Positions 8,470-16,320 of a DNA stretch of 48,251 bases are shown here, piece after piece. Position 1 is the first letter of the stretch. Each line of letters starts with the position of its first letter. The DNA comes from Pseudomonadota bacterium (GTDB taxonomy: Bacteria; Pseudomonadota; Gammaproteobacteria; Steroidobacterales; Steroidobacteraceae). The position numbers were made by a program, and so were the translations under genes. The stretch is from positions 1-48,251 of the forward strand of contig JADJOO010000040.1 of assembly GCA_016713725.1 (NCBI GenBank). Direction: 5' to 3'. Under the pieces are notes generated by a model. That model saw nothing but the letters and a program-made list of their open reading frames with translations. It made no database searches and was not told the origin of the DNA.

Positions 8470-9078
8470 ATGAACCACGATGCAGTAGAAAAGAAAGTCG
8501 GCCTGCTCGGCGTGCTGATCGCACTGGTGATCAGCGTGGGCGGCCTGGTCGAAATCGTCCCGCTTTTCTTCCAGGCGTCGGTTACCCAACCGGCCCCGGG
8601 GATCATGCCGTACGAGGCGCTGCGGCTCGAGGGCCGCGACGTCTATATCCGCGAGGGTTGCTATCTCTGCCACTCGCAGATGATCCGGCCGTTCCGCTCG
8701 GAGACCGAGCGCTACGGGCCGTATTCGCTGCCGGGCGAGTCGGTGTACGACCACCCGTTCCAGTTCGGCTCGAAGCGCACGGGGCCCGACCTCGCTCGCG
8801 TCGGCGGCCGGTACTCGGACGATTGGCACCGCGTCCACCTGCTGAACCCGCGCGACGTCGTGCCGGAATCCAACATGCCGCGCTTCGTGTGGCTGGCCGA
8901 CGGCAAGATCGACGGCGCGCTCACGGTGCGGAAGATGGAGGCGCTGCGCAAGATCGGCGTGCCGTACACGGATGCAGACATCGCCGGCGCTGCGGCAGCG
9001 GTCGAGGGCAAGTCGGAACTCGACGCGCTCATCGCCTACCTGCAGGGCCTTGGCACGAACCTCAAGGCGGGAACCTGA
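8470..9078 (+). CDS. ccoO: cbb3 oxidase monoheme cytochrome c subunit II
   Basis: A 202-residue membrane-anchored cytochrome c passing electrons from CcoP to CcoN. One N-terminal anchor helix (about 12-35), one heme c site CYLCH (C64-H68) followed by SQMIRPFRSE, and the axial methionine in PESNMPRF (M136). An AAGG ribosome-binding site precedes the ATG, 12 bases after ccoN. The sequence is intact throughout. Confidence 0.98.
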   Translation: MNHDAVEKKVGLLGVLIALVISVGGLVEIVPLFFQASVTQPAPGIMPYEALRLEGRDVYIREGCYLCHSQMIRPFRSETERYGPYSLPGESVYDHPFQFGSKRTGPDLARVGGRYSDDWHRVHLLNPRDVVPESNMPRFVWLADGKIDGALTVRKMEALRKIGVPYTDADIAGAAAAVEGKSELDALIAYLQGLGTNLKAGT

Positions 9079-9081
9079 GGC

Positions 9082-9252
9082 ATGGACATCGGCACGTTAC
9101 GCGGATTGATCACGGCCGCGCTGTTCATCGCGTTTCTCGCGCTGGTGTTCTGGGCCTACAGCAAGCGTCGTAAGGCGGACTTCGACAAGCTGGCGCGCAT
9201 GCCGCTTGAGGACGACCCGCCAGCTAAAGATTCAGGGAGCAAGACCCCATGA
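9082..9252 (+). CDS. ccoQ: cbb3 oxidase small subunit IV (CcoQ)
   Basis: A 56-residue protein, MDIGTLRGLITAALFIAF at its start, with one membrane helix followed by FWAYSKRRKADFDKLARMPL and an acidic tail. This is the usual CcoQ/FixQ pattern; it stabilises the oxidase complex. It starts three bases after ccoO and its stop overlaps the ccoP start (ATGA), so the genes are translationally coupled. Identified by position, size and the YSKRRKADFD-type motif. Confidence 0.93.
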   Translation: MDIGTLRGLITAALFIAFLALVFWAYSKRRKADFDKLARMPLEDDPPAKDSGSKTP

Positions 9253-10148
9253 CTAGTGGTTGGAGCCTGTTCGTCATCATCCTGACGATCGCAAATATCC
9301 TGGCCTGTGTCTGGCTGCTGCGCTGGACGTCGAAGCCGCGCACGGCCAGCGAAAAGATCGGCGGCGGCGCCGACACCGGGCACGTCTGGGACAAGGACCT
9401 GCGCGAGTACAACAATCCGCTGCCCAAGTGGTGGCTCTGGCTGTTCTACATCACCGTCGTCTTCGGCCTGCTCTACCTGGTGTTCTATCCGGGACTCGGT
9501 AACTTCGCCGGCGTCGGCGGCTGGACCCAGGCGGGTCAGTACGAGCAGGAAAGGGCCACCGTAGAAGCCCGTGCTGCGGCACTGCTGGCTCCGCTGGCCG
9601 TGCTGCCCGTTGCCGAACTCGTGAACAACGAGCAGGCGATGTCCGCGGCGCACAACCTGTTCCAGCAGAACTGCGCACAGTGCCACGGCTCGGACGGTGG
9701 CGGCGCCGTTGGCTTCCCGAACCTGCGCGACGCCAACTGGCAGTGGGGCAGCGACGCGGACTCCGTGGTGGCGACCATTGCAGGCGGGCGCGTTGCGGCG
9801 ATGCCGCCCTGGGCCGCCGTGATCGGCGAGCCGGGCGTCGAGGACGTCGTCGCGTACGTGCAGACGCTGGGCGGCCAGCAGGCCGATGCCGCGAAAGCGG
9901 CGGCCGGCCAGGTTCACTTCCAGACGCTCTGTTCCGCGTGCCATGGCATGGCCGGCAAGGGCAATCCGCTGCTCGGCGCGCCCGACCTGACAGACGACGC
10001 GTGGCTGTATGGCGGCGACGCCGCTGCGATCAAGCAGACCGTCATGGCCGGCCGCAACGGCCAGATGCCGGCGTGGGGCGACAAGCTCGGCGAGCAGCGC
10101 GTGAAGCTGCTGGCCGCCTACGTCACGAAGCTGGCGGCGGGCAAGTAA
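9249..10148 (+). CDS. ccoP: cbb3 oxidase diheme cytochrome c subunit III
   Basis: A 299-residue membrane-anchored diheme cytochrome c that receives electrons from soluble or membrane c-type donors. The N-terminal half has two hydrophobic segments (about 5-25 and 61-82) around the conserved DTGHVWDKDLREYNNPLPKW region. Two periplasmic cytochrome domains follow with CAQCH (C142-H146) and CSACH (C228-H232), each with a methionine ligand candidate (AAMPPW, GQMPAWG). Start overlaps the ccoQ stop. Confidence 0.98.
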   Translation: MTSGWSLFVIILTIANILACVWLLRWTSKPRTASEKIGGGADTGHVWDKDLREYNNPLPKWWLWLFYITVVFGLLYLVFYPGLGNFAGVGGWTQAGQYEQERATVEARAAALLAPLAVLPVAELVNNEQAMSAAHNLFQQNCAQCHGSDGGGAVGFPNLRDANWQWGSDADSVVATIAGGRVAAMPPWAAVIGEPGVEDVVAYVQTLGGQQADAAKAAAGQVHFQTLCSACHGMAGKGNPLLGAPDLTDDAWLYGGDAAAIKQTVMAGRNGQMPAWGDKLGEQRVKLLAAYVTKLAAGK

Positions 10149-10151
10149 CGA

Positions 10152-10475
10152 GTGCGAAAGGCATCGGACGAGTACACGGGCAGACTGCGGTGGCCGCGTC
10201 TCGGACAGGACGTGGCCATCGTGGCCTGGCCGTCGTTTCTCGTCGCAAGCGTGGCGACGATGGTGTGCTTCGGGTTCATCGACCCGGTGCTGGTCGGCAA
10301 CGACGATTACCCGCCACCGGCCTTCCAGACACGCATGACGGGCTACGCGGTCGGCTTTTTCTTTTTCTGGCTGGTCGCGGCCCTGTCGAGCCTGATGACA
10401 CTGTACCTGGTGCGAACGGCGCATCCCGAACCGGCAGACGAGGGGACTGACGACGGGACGCGGAGTCCCGAATGA
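10152..10475 (+). CDS. Small two-helix membrane protein in the cco operon, unknown
   Basis: A 107-residue protein starting at GTG, three bases after ccoP, whose stop overlaps the ccoG start (ATGA). Two predicted membrane helices (about 21-44 and 65-86) are joined by a short loop with the sequence GNDDYPPPAFQTRMTGY. The tail is acidic and probably disordered. I do not recognise a family. The tight coupling on both sides suggests a role in oxidase assembly, maturation or as an accessory subunit; that is inference from context only. Confidence 0.8.
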   Translation: MRKASDEYTGRLRWPRLGQDVAIVAWPSFLVASVATMVCFGFIDPVLVGNDDYPPPAFQTRMTGYAVGFFFFWLVAALSSLMTLYLVRTAHPEPADEGTDDGTRSPE

Positions 10476-11854
10476 ACGAAGTCAAGGCCCCCGTCGAAGG
10501 CGCGCTGTACGCAGCCCGCCAGAAGGTCTATCCCCGTGAAATCAAGGGCCGATTCCAGCGGCTCCGCGTCTACGCGGTCTTCGCGCTGCTCGGCCTCTAC
10601 TACGTGCTGCCGTGGATTCGCTGGGGCGAACGCCAGGCCGTGCTGTTCGACCTGCCCGCGCGCAAGTTCCACATTTTTGCCTTGACACTCTGGCCGCAGG
10701 ATTTCTATTTCCTGACGTGGCTGCTGATCATCGCGGCGCTGGCGCTGTTCTTTTTCACCGCGCTCGCCGGTCGGCTGTTCTGCGGCTTCGCGTGCCCGCA
10801 GACGGTCTGGACCGAGACCTTCGTCTGGATCGAACGCTGGGTGGAAGGCAGCCGCACGCAGCAGATGAAGCTGGCGAGGGCACCCTTGAGCGGCGAAAAG
10901 ATCCTGCGCAAGGGCACGAAGTACTTCCTCTGGTTCGCATTCGCGCTGTGGACCGGCTTTACGTTCGTCGGCTACTTCACGCCGATCACCGAACTCGCCG
11001 GCAAGATCGTGAGTTTCTCGACCGGCCCGTGGGAAACGTTCTGGGTGCTGTTCTACGGCGGCGCCACCTACGTCAACGCCGGCTTCATGCGCGAGCAGGT
11101 CTGCAAGTACATGTGCCCGTACGCGCGCTTCCAGAGCGCGATGTTCGACAGGGACACGCTGATCATCACGTACGACGAGAAGCGGGGTGAACCGCGCGGG
11201 GCGCGCAAGAAGGGCTCGGACCCCAAGGCGGCCGGCCTCGGCGACTGCGTCGACTGCACGGTCTGCGTGCAGGTCTGCCCCACCGGCATCGACATCCGCA
11301 AGGGCCTGCAGTACGAGTGCATCGCATGCGCGGCCTGCATCGACGCGTGCGACGAGGTCATGGAAAAGGTCGGCTACCCAAAGGGCCTGATCCGCTACGA
11401 CACTCAGCATGGCCTCGAGGGCAAGGCGAAGCACGTGCTGCGGCCGCGCACGGTTGTCTATGCCTCTCTGATCACGCTGCTGGTCGCCGGCTTCGCTTAC
11501 ACGATCACGCATCGCAACGTCGTCGCCGTCGACGTCATTCGCGACCGCAATGCGCTCTTCCGCGAGCTGCCGGGCGGCCTGATCGAAAACGTGTACAACG
11601 TGAAGATCCTGAACAAGGACTCGGCCGAGCACGAGTTCACGATCAGCGCCGAAGGCCTGCCCGGCCTGCAGGTCGATTTCGGCGCGGACGAAGTCGAGGT
11701 CGGGCCCGGTGACGTGCGCAGCGTGGCGGTCCGGCTGCGCGTGCCGCGCGGCGAACTGCAAGGCGGCTCGGACATCCTGTTCACGATCCGCACGCAGGAC
11801 GAGCGCGCGCTCGAAGCGACGGGCAAAGCCCGTTTCCTCGCTCCCACGAACTGA
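10472..11854 (+). CDS. ccoG: Cytochrome oxidase accessory ferredoxin CcoG
   Basis: A 460-residue polyferredoxin that reduces copper during cbb3 oxidase assembly. Several membrane helices in the N-terminal half surround CGFACPQTVWTETFVW and CKYMCPYARFQSAM. Two ferredoxin-type clusters follow: CVDCTVCVQVCP and CIACAACIDACD. The C-terminus (about 350-460) is the periplasmic Ig-like FixG domain (EHEFTISAEGLPG). Length and motifs are normal. The ATG overlaps the preceding stop. Confidence 0.97.
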   Translation: MNEVKAPVEGALYAARQKVYPREIKGRFQRLRVYAVFALLGLYYVLPWIRWGERQAVLFDLPARKFHIFALTLWPQDFYFLTWLLIIAALALFFFTALAGRLFCGFACPQTVWTETFVWIERWVEGSRTQQMKLARAPLSGEKILRKGTKYFLWFAFALWTGFTFVGYFTPITELAGKIVSFSTGPWETFWVLFYGGATYVNAGFMREQVCKYMCPYARFQSAMFDRDTLIITYDEKRGEPRGARKKGSDPKAAGLGDCVDCTVCVQVCPTGIDIRKGLQYECIACAACIDACDEVMEKVGYPKGLIRYDTQHGLEGKAKHVLRPRTVVYASLITLLVAGFAYTITHRNVVAVDVIRDRNALFRELPGGLIENVYNVKILNKDSAEHEFTISAEGLPGLQVDFGADEVEVGPGDVRSVAVRLRVPRGELQGGSDILFTIRTQDERALEATGKARFLAPTN

Positions 11855-11867
11855 TAGGCTTCGAATC

Positions 11868-12065
11868 ATGAGCAACCAGACCGAGCGGCCCTGGTACCGT
11901 CAGTTCTATCCCTGGATGCTGATCGCCCTGCCCGCATCCGCCGTGATCGGCGGGTTTATCACGCTGTACATCGCGATCTCCCACCCCGACGTGCTGGTCC
12001 GCAAGGACTGCGTGCGCGACGGCGTCACGATCGTCTGCGGCGAGGACGCCCCGCGGAGCCCATGA
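11868..12065 (+). CDS. ccoH: Short CcoH/FixH-like membrane protein
   Basis: A 65-residue protein, MSNQTERPWYRQFYPWMLIA onward, with one membrane helix (about 14-37) and a short periplasmic tail containing two cysteines (KDCVRDGVTIVCGED). The PWYRQFYPWMLIALP block matches the N-terminus of FixH/CcoH, needed for cbb3 assembly. FixH proteins are usually about 150 residues, so this is either a minimal form or a different small assembly factor that shares the anchor. It lies exactly where ccoH belongs, and its stop overlaps the ccoI start. Confidence 0.8.
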   Translation: MSNQTERPWYRQFYPWMLIALPASAVIGGFITLYIAISHPDVLVRKDCVRDGVTIVCGEDAPRSP

Positions 12066-14536
12066 CGGCGGGGCCGGGCTCTGCTTGCTTCCATTGCGGC
12101 GAGCCCATCCCGGCCGGCGTGCGTATTGCCGCGTGCATCGAAACACGCGAGGAACCTGTCTGCTGCCACGGCTGCAAGGCCGTCGCAGAGTTCATCACGG
12201 GGGCCGGGCTCGACGACTACTACAAGTACCGCGACCGCGCAGGGGCGCGGGCGGACGAGTCGCCCCGTCCCGACCGCTGGTCCGCCTACGACCGACCCGA
12301 ACTCGTCGAGCGCCTGACCCGCGCCGAGGCGAACGGCGCACGCTCGATCACCGTGTTGCTGGAAGGCCTGCGTTGCTCGGCCTGCAGCTGGCTCGCCGAC
12401 AAGGCGCTGCACCTGCAGAGCGGCGTGCTCGACGTCAGCGTAAATCCGGCCACTGCCCGCGCACGGCTGGTGTGGGAGCCGTCGAAGGTGAGGCTGGGCG
12501 ATCTGCTGCGCGTGCTCGAGCACGTCGGGCTGCGGCCTCATCCGCTCGCAGGCGAACCTGCCGAGCAGATCGCACTGCTCGAACGACGCAGCGCGCTGAA
12601 GCGCCTCGCGGTCGCGGGCTTCGGCATGATGCAGGTGATGATGTTCGCGCTGCCGCTCTACGTGGCGCACACGTCGGGCATGGAGCCCGGCATGCGCGAG
12701 TTCTTCCGGCTCGTCAGCATGCTCGTGTCCATTCCGGTCGCGCTCTACGCGGGCTGGCCGTTCTACCAGGGCGCCTGGCACGCACTGCGGGCCCGCAGCG
12801 TGAGCATGGACGTGCCCGTCACGCTCGGCATCGTCATCGCCTTCGTGGCGAGCGTGTGGAACGCGCTGACCGGCCACGGCGAGGTCTATTTTGATTCCGT
12901 CACGATGTTCGTGTTCTTCCTCTCGCTCGGCCGCTACGTCGAGATGGTGGCGCGCCATCGCGCCGGCAGCGTCGCCGATGCACTCGCCCGACTCGCTCCC
13001 GTCACCGCGCGGCGCGTGCGGGACGGCCTGGTCGAAGACGTGCAGACGGGCGAACTGCGGCCGGGCGACGAGATGCTCGTGCGCACGGGAGAGGTGTTTG
13101 CCGCCGACGGTGTCGTTGCCGAAGGGACTGACGGCCGCGTCGACGAATCGATGCTCACGGGCGAATCGACCGCGATCTCGAAGCGCCTGGGCTCGCTGGT
13201 GCATGCCGGCACGCAGAACCTGGGCGCGCCACTGCGCGTGCGCGTGGCGGCCGTCGCCGGCAATACCGTGCTGGCCGGCATCGTTGCGCTGCTCGAGCGG
13301 GCACAGGCCGAGCGACCCCGGCTCGCCAAGGCCGCCGATCGCGCCGCCGCGTGGTTCCTGAGCCGCATCCTCGTCGGCTCCGCGCTGGTCTTCATCGTGT
13401 GGTGGTTCGTCGATCCATCGCAGGCCGTTCCCGCGACGCTTGCCGTGCTGGTAGTCACGTGTCCCTGCGCGCTGTCGCTCGCCACGCCTGCCGTGCTTGC
13501 GGCAGCCACCGCGGATCTCGCCCGGCGAGGCGTGCTGGTGGCACGCTCCGATGCGTTCGAATCGCTGGCGAAGGCCACGCACGTGCTGTGGGACAAGACG
13601 GGCACGCTCACGCACGGCCTCGTGCGTGTCGAAGAAGTCCGGCCGTGGCGCGACGAAAGCCCGGAACACAGCCTCGCGCTGGCGGCTGCGCTGGAGCGCA
13701 TGTCCGAGCACCCGATTGCCAAGGCATTCCTGGCTTCCGGGGCCACGACGTCCACCGCAACGGACGTGGCCGTGACCGCGGGTGCGGGCCTCGAGGGCCG
13801 CGTCGATGGCCGGCGGTTGCGCATCGGCACGCTGGACTTCGCACGCGGCCTGTCGGTGCATGCGGAGCAAGCAGAGACGACCGAATCAGCCGTTGCGGAA
13901 AGCTGGGTCTACCTCGGTGATGAATCCGGGCTGCTGGCGGGTTTCCGCCTTGCGGACCCGCTGCGCGCAGAAACAGCTGGCTGCGTGCAGCAACTCGCTC
14001 AGCTCGGCCTCGGTTCGGAGATCGTGAGCGGCGACGCTCTAGCGGCCGTCGCACGCATTGCAGCGCGCAGCGGCATCGAGCGCTTCGAGGCGCGGCTGAC
14101 GCCCCATGCGAAAGTCGCACGCCTCAGGTCGCTGCAGGACACGGGTGCGGTCGTCGTCGCCGTCGGCGACGGCATCAACGATGCGCCGTTGCTGCAGGCG
14201 GCGAACGTCGCTGTCGCCATGGGCAGGGGCTCCGCCCTCGCGCAGACGAGCGCCGACCTGATCCTGGTGCGCGATTCGCTCGACCAGCTGCCGGAAATCG
14301 TGCGGATGGCGCGCCAGGCCCAGCGCATCGTCAGGCAGAACCTCGCCTGGGCGATCGCATACAACCTGGCTGCGCTGCCACTTGCTGCGGCTGGCCTCGT
14401 GCCGGCGTGGCTCGCGGCGATCGGCATGTCGCTGAGTTCGGTGTTCGTGGTCCTGAATGCGACGCGTGTCGCCCGTCGCACGACGACGCTGGCAACCCCG
14501 CGCTGGACCGATGCACGACCGGCAGGAGCGGCATAG
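12062..14536 (+). CDS. ccoI: Copper-translocating P1B-type ATPase CcoI
   Basis: An 824-residue heavy-metal P-type ATPase that supplies copper for the CuB site of cbb3 oxidase. A cysteine-rich N-terminus (CFHCGE, CCHGCKAV) is typical of the CcoI/FixI group. It is followed by an HMA domain with GLRCSACSW, six to eight membrane helices, and the ion-binding CPC motif in VTCPCALSLATP. TGES, the phosphorylation site DKTGTLT, the SEHPIAKAF nucleotide-binding His-Pro and GDGINDAP are all present. The start overlaps the preceding gene, and ccoS begins directly after the stop. Confidence 0.97.
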   Translation: MTAGPGSACFHCGEPIPAGVRIAACIETREEPVCCHGCKAVAEFITGAGLDDYYKYRDRAGARADESPRPDRWSAYDRPELVERLTRAEANGARSITVLLEGLRCSACSWLADKALHLQSGVLDVSVNPATARARLVWEPSKVRLGDLLRVLEHVGLRPHPLAGEPAEQIALLERRSALKRLAVAGFGMMQVMMFALPLYVAHTSGMEPGMREFFRLVSMLVSIPVALYAGWPFYQGAWHALRARSVSMDVPVTLGIVIAFVASVWNALTGHGEVYFDSVTMFVFFLSLGRYVEMVARHRAGSVADALARLAPVTARRVRDGLVEDVQTGELRPGDEMLVRTGEVFAADGVVAEGTDGRVDESMLTGESTAISKRLGSLVHAGTQNLGAPLRVRVAAVAGNTVLAGIVALLERAQAERPRLAKAADRAAAWFLSRILVGSALVFIVWWFVDPSQAVPATLAVLVVTCPCALSLATPAVLAAATADLARRGVLVARSDAFESLAKATHVLWDKTGTLTHGLVRVEEVRPWRDESPEHSLALAAALERMSEHPIAKAFLASGATTSTATDVAVTAGAGLEGRVDGRRLRIGTLDFARGLSVHAEQAETTESAVAESWVYLGDESGLLAGFRLADPLRAETAGCVQQLAQLGLGSEIVSGDALAAVARIAARSGIERFEARLTPHAKVARLRSLQDTGAVVVAVGDGINDAPLLQAANVAVAMGRGSALAQTSADLILVRDSLDQLPEIVRMARQAQRIVRQNLAWAIAYNLAALPLAAAGLVPAWLAAIGMSLSSVFVVLNATRVARRTTTLATPRWTDARPAGAA

Positions 14537-14749
14537 ATGGAAATCCTCTACCTGATGGTCCCGCTCGGCCTGGCGCTCGTCGGAGTCGGCGTGTGGGCCT
14601 TCTTCTGGGCCGTGGGCAGCGGGCAGTTCGACGATCTCGACAGTCCCGGCTGGTCGGTGCTCGACGATGAGCGCAAGCGCAAGACCTCGGGTGACGGCAC
14701 CGTCGACGACTCCTCGAAGCCCGCAACACAGGAACCACCCAAACCATGA
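14537..14749 (+). CDS. ccoS: cbb3 oxidase maturation protein CcoS
   Basis: A 70-residue protein with one membrane helix (MEILYLMVPLGLALVGVGVW) and the diagnostic CcoS stretch WAVGSGQFDDLDSPGWSVL. It is needed to load heme and copper into CcoN. The tail after residue 50 is hydrophilic. It begins on the base after the ccoI stop, and its end overlaps the next start (ATGA). Confidence 0.96.
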   Translation: MEILYLMVPLGLALVGVGVWAFFWAVGSGQFDDLDSPGWSVLDDERKRKTSGDGTVDDSSKPATQEPPKP

Positions 14750-15702
14750 ATGCCCTGGACGCCGGTTCACTGAGTCTCGGTGCCGCGTTGATCGCCGGGC
14801 TCGCCGGCAGCGGCCATTGCCTGACCATGTGCGGCGGCATCGCGGGCGCCCTGGCGATGCGCAACAGCACGTCGGAACGTGCGGGTTCGCGCCTGGCGCT
14901 GGCCATCGCCTATAACATCGCTCGCGTGGCCAGTTACACGCTTGCAGGCGCGGTGGCCGGTCTGCTTGGCCAGACGTTGCTGCGCTCGGTCGACGTCGCG
15001 CCGCTCTCGATCGCCTTTCGCGTGCTGGCCGGCGCCATCATGGTGGCCGCCGCGGGTCGCCTGCTGTTCGGTTGGCGATTGCTCGACCCGCTGGAGGCCG
15101 CGGGCGCCGGTCTCTGGCGCAAGTTCCTGCCGGCAAAGGGGCGTATTGCACAGCGAAAGGGCCTGTCCGGGGCGATCGGGCTGGGACTGGCGTGGGGTTG
15201 GCTGCCCTGTGGACTGACGTATTCGATGCTGTTGCTTGCCGCCACCACGGCCAGTGCCCCCACCGGAGCGCTCGTGATGGCTGCGTTCGGCGTCGGCACG
15301 TTGCCGGCGATGGTGTCGGCCACGGTCGCCTTCGAGCGCGCGGCGAAGCTCCTGGCCAGCCGCGCCACGCTGCGCAACGTAGCGGGTTCGCTGCTGCTCG
15401 CGTTCGGCGCGTGGACCGCGGGCTCAGCCTTGTACCACCTGGTTGCCCATAACACCCACGGTGGCCGCATGGGTCACGACATGAGTTCGATGGATGACCC
15501 TGCCGACCCACACGCGGGCCATGACATGAGTGCAACTGGTGCACGGGACGGGCGCGCGCACCGCGGCAAGAGTGGCCGGGACGCTCCGGGGCCTGCCTGG
15601 CCGGGGACGCTCGACCACTCGTCCTGGGCTGATCCAGCCGCTTTACGGGCCGACGACCGGCCCGTCGTCCATGCCGCCTGGCCGTCGATCACTGGATCGT
15701 GA
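14746..15702 (+). CDS. SafE/TauE-like (UreH-type) membrane protein with His/Met-rich tail
   Basis: A 318-residue membrane protein of the sulfite exporter TauE/SafE group that often follows ccoS and is thought to take part in copper homeostasis. The first helix carries GLAGSGHCLTMCGGIAGALA, whose Cys-x3-Cys-GG motif is the family hallmark. A second core helix carries LAWGWLPCGLTYSMLLLA. About six helices are visible. After about residue 235 the protein ends in a hydrophilic tail with clustered His and Met (THGGRMGHDMSSM, HAGHDM), a likely periplasmic copper-binding segment. The last 50 residues are compositionally odd and may reflect a lost stop codon. The 3' end overlaps Hsp20 on the other strand. 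Confidence 0.88.
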   Translation: MNALDAGSLSLGAALIAGLAGSGHCLTMCGGIAGALAMRNSTSERAGSRLALAIAYNIARVASYTLAGAVAGLLGQTLLRSVDVAPLSIAFRVLAGAIMVAAAGRLLFGWRLLDPLEAAGAGLWRKFLPAKGRIAQRKGLSGAIGLGLAWGWLPCGLTYSMLLLAATTASAPTGALVMAAFGVGTLPAMVSATVAFERAAKLLASRATLRNVAGSLLLAFGAWTAGSALYHLVAHNTHGGRMGHDMSSMDDPADPHAGHDMSATGARDGRAHRGKSGRDAPGPAWPGTLDHSSWADPAALRADDRPVVHAAWPSITGS

Positions 15703-16130
15703 TCGCCAGCGGACGTGGCTTCTCCACCGCGACGCGCGGCAGGCTGACCGTCAACACGCCATCCTTGGATTCGGCGTGGATTCCCTTCGGATCGACGTCG
15801 TCGGGCAGCGCAAAGCTGCGCTCGAACGCGCCGTAGAAACGCTCGGTGCGATGCAGGGTCTCGCCCTTCGTCTCCTTTTTCCACTTTGCGTTCACCCTTG
15901 ATCGTGAGTACGCCTGCGTCGAACAGGACCGTCACGTCCTCCTTGCGCACGTCCGGCAGGTCGACCTTGATCAGGTACTCCTTCTCCCGCTCGATCACGT
16001 CCGCCAGCGGCATGAATTCATAGCCGCCATCGGCCGGCCGGGCCAGGGTCGACATCCGGCCAAACATCGGGCTGAACCCTTTCAGCAGGTCGTCCATCTC
16101 GCGGAACGGCTCCCATCTCATCAGTCTCAT
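15689..16130 (-). CDS. Small heat-shock protein Hsp20, one frameshift
   Basis: An alpha-crystallin-type holdase chaperone. The start at 16130 (MRLMRWEPFREMDDLLKGF) has a strong AAGGAGG site. The core reads LPDVRKEDVTVLFDAGVLTIKGERKVEK, then the frame is lost; the next frame continues ETKGETLHRTERFYGAFERS and ends in RPLAITIQ. One extra A in the GGAAAAAGG run near 15893 explains this, and the repaired product is 146 residues, normal for the family. The damage looks like a homopolymer error rather than decay. It is convergent with the SafE-like gene. Confidence 0.88.
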
Positions 16131-16320
16131 GGCGCCCTCCTTGGGTGTCCCCTTGCCAACAAAACCCGGGGACCGGCTCGCAGCCGGCCTCGTGTACATT
16201 GTCGCGCCACGGCTGAGTTCCTGCGATTCGCGGCGTTGCCTAGCCGGGTTTCCAGCAATACCTAGTCCCGCGCCCCGCGTTCTTTTAGGATTCGCACTTT
16301 CACCGCAGCACCTGCAGATC

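Noticed and set aside
9156..13870. Several long minus-strand open frames opposite ccoP, ccoG and ccoI
   Set aside because: They are antisense shadows of strongly supported oxidase genes with low-complexity, Arg/His-rich translations.
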